Part shown: positions 62,829 through 64,000 of the stretch, one piece after another
Layout: the number at the start of each line of letters is the position of its first letter
How positions within the stretch are numbered: the first letter of the stretch is position 1
DNA from: Tardiphaga robiniae
GTDB taxonomy: Bacteria > Pseudomonadota > Alphaproteobacteria > Rhizobiales > Xanthobacteraceae
Length of the DNA: 64,000 bases
Assembly: GCF_013359755.1 (NCBI RefSeq)
Contig: NZ_JABMCJ010000072.1
Coordinates: forward strand, 1 to 64,000
Reading direction: 5' to 3'
Notes under the pieces: generated by a model
The model's database searches: none
The model's input: the letters and a program-made list of their open reading frames with translations, nothing else
What the model was told of the DNA's origin: nothing
Position numbers and translations under genes: made by a program

Positions 62829-63545
62829 CTAGAATTTGCCGCGCTCGATCCGCGCAATGTCGGGGTCGTCGCGTTCAGCGATGTAGTTGATGATCAGCTT
62901 CGGCGGCCCCTTCGGATCCGGCGATGTGGTCTGGTTTCCCTCGCGCTGCATCTGATACTTGACGCCATCCGCGATCAGCCGGACCGCTCCCTTCTTCTCG
63001 TCCTCGCCGGCAAACAGCACGATGGTGTTTTCGCCGACAGGGATGCCCGAGCGCAGGGTGTCCTTCTTCCAGCCGAATCCCGCGAAGTATCGCTCGATCC
63101 GCGATCCCGCTGTGATCATCGCATTGGGATCGATCGCCGGTGTAGACGCCACCTCGCCCCAGATGACATTCACCTGAATCAGTTTCTTCGACTTGTTGCC
63201 GAAGATGTAGGCGACCCGCGCGGCGCCCGGACCAGGATCGAGCGACGGTAGATTGACGGTAATGACATTCGTGCCTTCGACGCTGTTCACGCCGCTCGTG
63301 ATATCGGCCGGCTTGACATTGAATGCCTTCGTCACGATGGCCCGCACCTCCGCCTCAATCATGCCGAAACGGGCGTCGCGGAATCCTGTGACCTCATACT
63401 TCGGCGCTTCCTGCTGCGCCCGGGCCGGAAAAGCATCGGCCACGCCCGCGACAATCGCCGCGACGAGGATCAGCCGTGCCATCACGCGCTTGAGCGCATG
63501 CGATGTGGAATCACGACGAATGGAAGTGCCGAAACGATCTCTCAC
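62829..63545 (-). CDS. Exported protein of unknown function upstream of the TpsA-like gene
   Basis: The 238-aa product has a signal segment (MARLILVAAIVAGVADAFPARA) and a soluble domain with no family I can name. YEVTGFRDARFGMIEAEVRAIV resembles the short repeats of envelope-stress or cell-wall accessory proteins only in style. The GTG at 63545 has AGGAG 9 bases upstream; the ATG at 63482 starts right at the signal and is also possible. It is 67 bases upstream of the haemagglutinin gene on the same strand and may be co-expressed with it. Confidence 0.72.
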   Translation of the reverse strand: MRDRFGTSIRRDSTSHALKRVMARLILVAAIVAGVADAFPARAQQEAPKYEVTGFRDARFGMIEAEVRAIVTKAFNVKPADITSGVNSVEGTNVITVNLPSLDPGPGAARVAYIFGNKSKKLIQVNVIWGEVASTPAIDPNAMITAGSRIERYFAGFGWKKDTLRSGIPVGENTIVLFAGEDEKKGAVRLIADGVKYQMQREGNQTTSPDPKGPPKLIINYIAERDDPDIARIERGKF

Positions 63546-63841
63546 CTGCTCAACTCCTAGCGATCAATTGCATCGGTTGAGCGCAAAACCGCTCCGGGCT
63601 GCGCTCACGCGGCCGATGCCTATGATACCAGCGTCTTATTAGGGGCTGGATGCAATCAGTTTCGAACACCGTGTGAACGCTGGTTCACATCGACCATCAA
63701 CGACCGTTATGGTTGATGCGCGCTCAAACTATCCATGCATATATGCGCCGCGTCGCTGCTGCCTGACGGTGCCGGCCGTCGGGTTGCGCATGACCGACGG
63801 ACGCATGCGCACTGCACGTGGGAAGTTCTGGGGCTGTCTTG
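63546..63841. promoter_or_regulatory. Divergent promoter region with two dyads
   Basis: TGTGAAC-GCTG-GTTCACA (63672-63689) is an exact dyad, and CATCAAC (63695-63701) pairs with GTTGATG (63712-63718). Both lie in the gap between the divergent exported-protein gene and the gene cut by the right edge, and are candidate operators for the secretion locus. Confidence 0.5.
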
Positions 63842-64000
63842 ATGTCTATTCGTTCGATAAAGAAATCCTTGGCATTGATCGCAATCGCCTTGGGATCGTC
63901 GTGCAGTGCCGTGCTCGCTCAATCCCCCGCGCCCGCACCGAGCCTCGTACAACCGCCCACGATTGCCACGCCGCCCGCATCGACGCGTATCACCTTGCCG
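63842..64000 (+). CDS. Start of an exported protein, candidate TpsB (ShlB/FhaC-type) transporter, cut by the right edge
   Basis: 53 codons are visible: a basic start MSIRSIKKSLAL, a hydrophobic core and a likely cleavage site after VLAQ, then a Pro/Ala-rich segment (SPAPAPSLVQPP). TpsB pores begin like this before their POTRA domains, and a TpsA-like gene lies next to it, so a TpsB transporter is the first guess. The diagnostic POTRA and barrel sequences are beyond the edge, so identity is inferred from position only. Confidence 0.45.
   Translation, partial: MSIRSIKKSLALIAIALGSSCSAVLAQSPAPAPSLVQPPTIATPPASTRITLP

Noticed and set aside
1-64000. CRISPR arrays, prophage genes and complete insertion sequences
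   Set aside because: No regularly spaced repeats, transposase or phage structural genes were seen; the only recombinase-like hint is the weak fragment at 55383-55586.

Overview
The window is GC-rich alphaproteobacterial chromosome. Gene content and order (a GatB/YqeY protein near carA, an extensin-family protein, a RamB-like regulator divergent from a ~545-aa isocitrate lyase) and several intergenic palindromic repeat families suggest a member of the Nitrobacteraceae (Bradyrhizobium, Rhodopseudomonas, Afipia or Tardiphaga-like). This is inference; no rRNA or tRNA gene was seen. No insertion sequence, CRISPR array or prophage was recognised.

Region 1 (1-10.6 kb) is mostly housekeeping: a probable structured RNA cut by the left edge, corA, a lipoprotein L,D-transpeptidase, an extensin-family protein, an acyl-CoA synthetase, a DUF559 nuclease gene framed by matching inverted repeats, a GatB/YqeY protein, a GT39-type membrane protein, carA and a PaaI-type thioesterase. 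Region 2 (10.6-16.9 kb, minus strand) is one tightly packed run encoding an isoquinoline-1-oxidoreductase-type molybdenum hydroxylase (small and large subunits), a mono-haem cytochrome c, a flavocytochrome-c sulfide dehydrogenase flavoprotein and SoxXYZA. SoxB and SoxCD are absent from the window and SoxY has an unusual C-terminus. Region 3 (17-22 kb) has a HerA/DUF87-like ATPase, a RamB/ScfR-like regulator and isocitrate lyase, with an inverted-repeat operator candidate in the shared promoter.

Region 4 (22-55 kb) is a catabolic island built of regulator-plus-operon modules. Module A (minus, about 32.7 to 22.1 kb) carries maleylacetate reductase, an amidohydrolase, a 3-hydroxyisobutyrate-dehydrogenase-like enzyme, an intradiol dioxygenase, an FAD-linked oxidase, a ribose-type ABC importer and a YciI-like protein; a divergent LacI regulator faces a 16-bp direct-repeat operator. 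Module B (plus, 34.8-39.8 kb) is a RidA protein and a paralogous ribose-type importer, divergent from a MarR regulator. Module C (minus, 44.8-39.9 kb) has a second intradiol dioxygenase, an SDR, a beta-keto acid cleavage enzyme (BKACE), an MDR reductase, a cupin and a TctC/Bug binding protein, with a second LacI regulator across a 39-bp dyad. Module D (minus, 53.5-46.8 kb) is a branched-chain-amino-acid-type importer whose LivM, LivG and LivF parts form one 841-aa polypeptide, plus a 3-hydroxyacyl-CoA dehydrogenase-like protein and a second BKACE; a divergent GntR regulator and an SDR sit on the other strand. Together these point to uptake and degradation of one or more hydroxylated, possibly nitrogen-containing aromatics through hydroxyquinol or a related compound, maleylacetate and 3-oxoadipate, with BKACE enzymes as a possible CoA-transferase-independent exit.

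Region 5 (55.2-64 kb) holds a gene-poor stretch, a 2362-aa haemagglutinin-type exoprotein with an N-terminal two-partner-secretion domain and C-terminal tandem repeats, a small exported protein upstream of it, and, divergently, the start of a secreted or outer-membrane protein cut by the right edge that is a candidate for its transporter partner.
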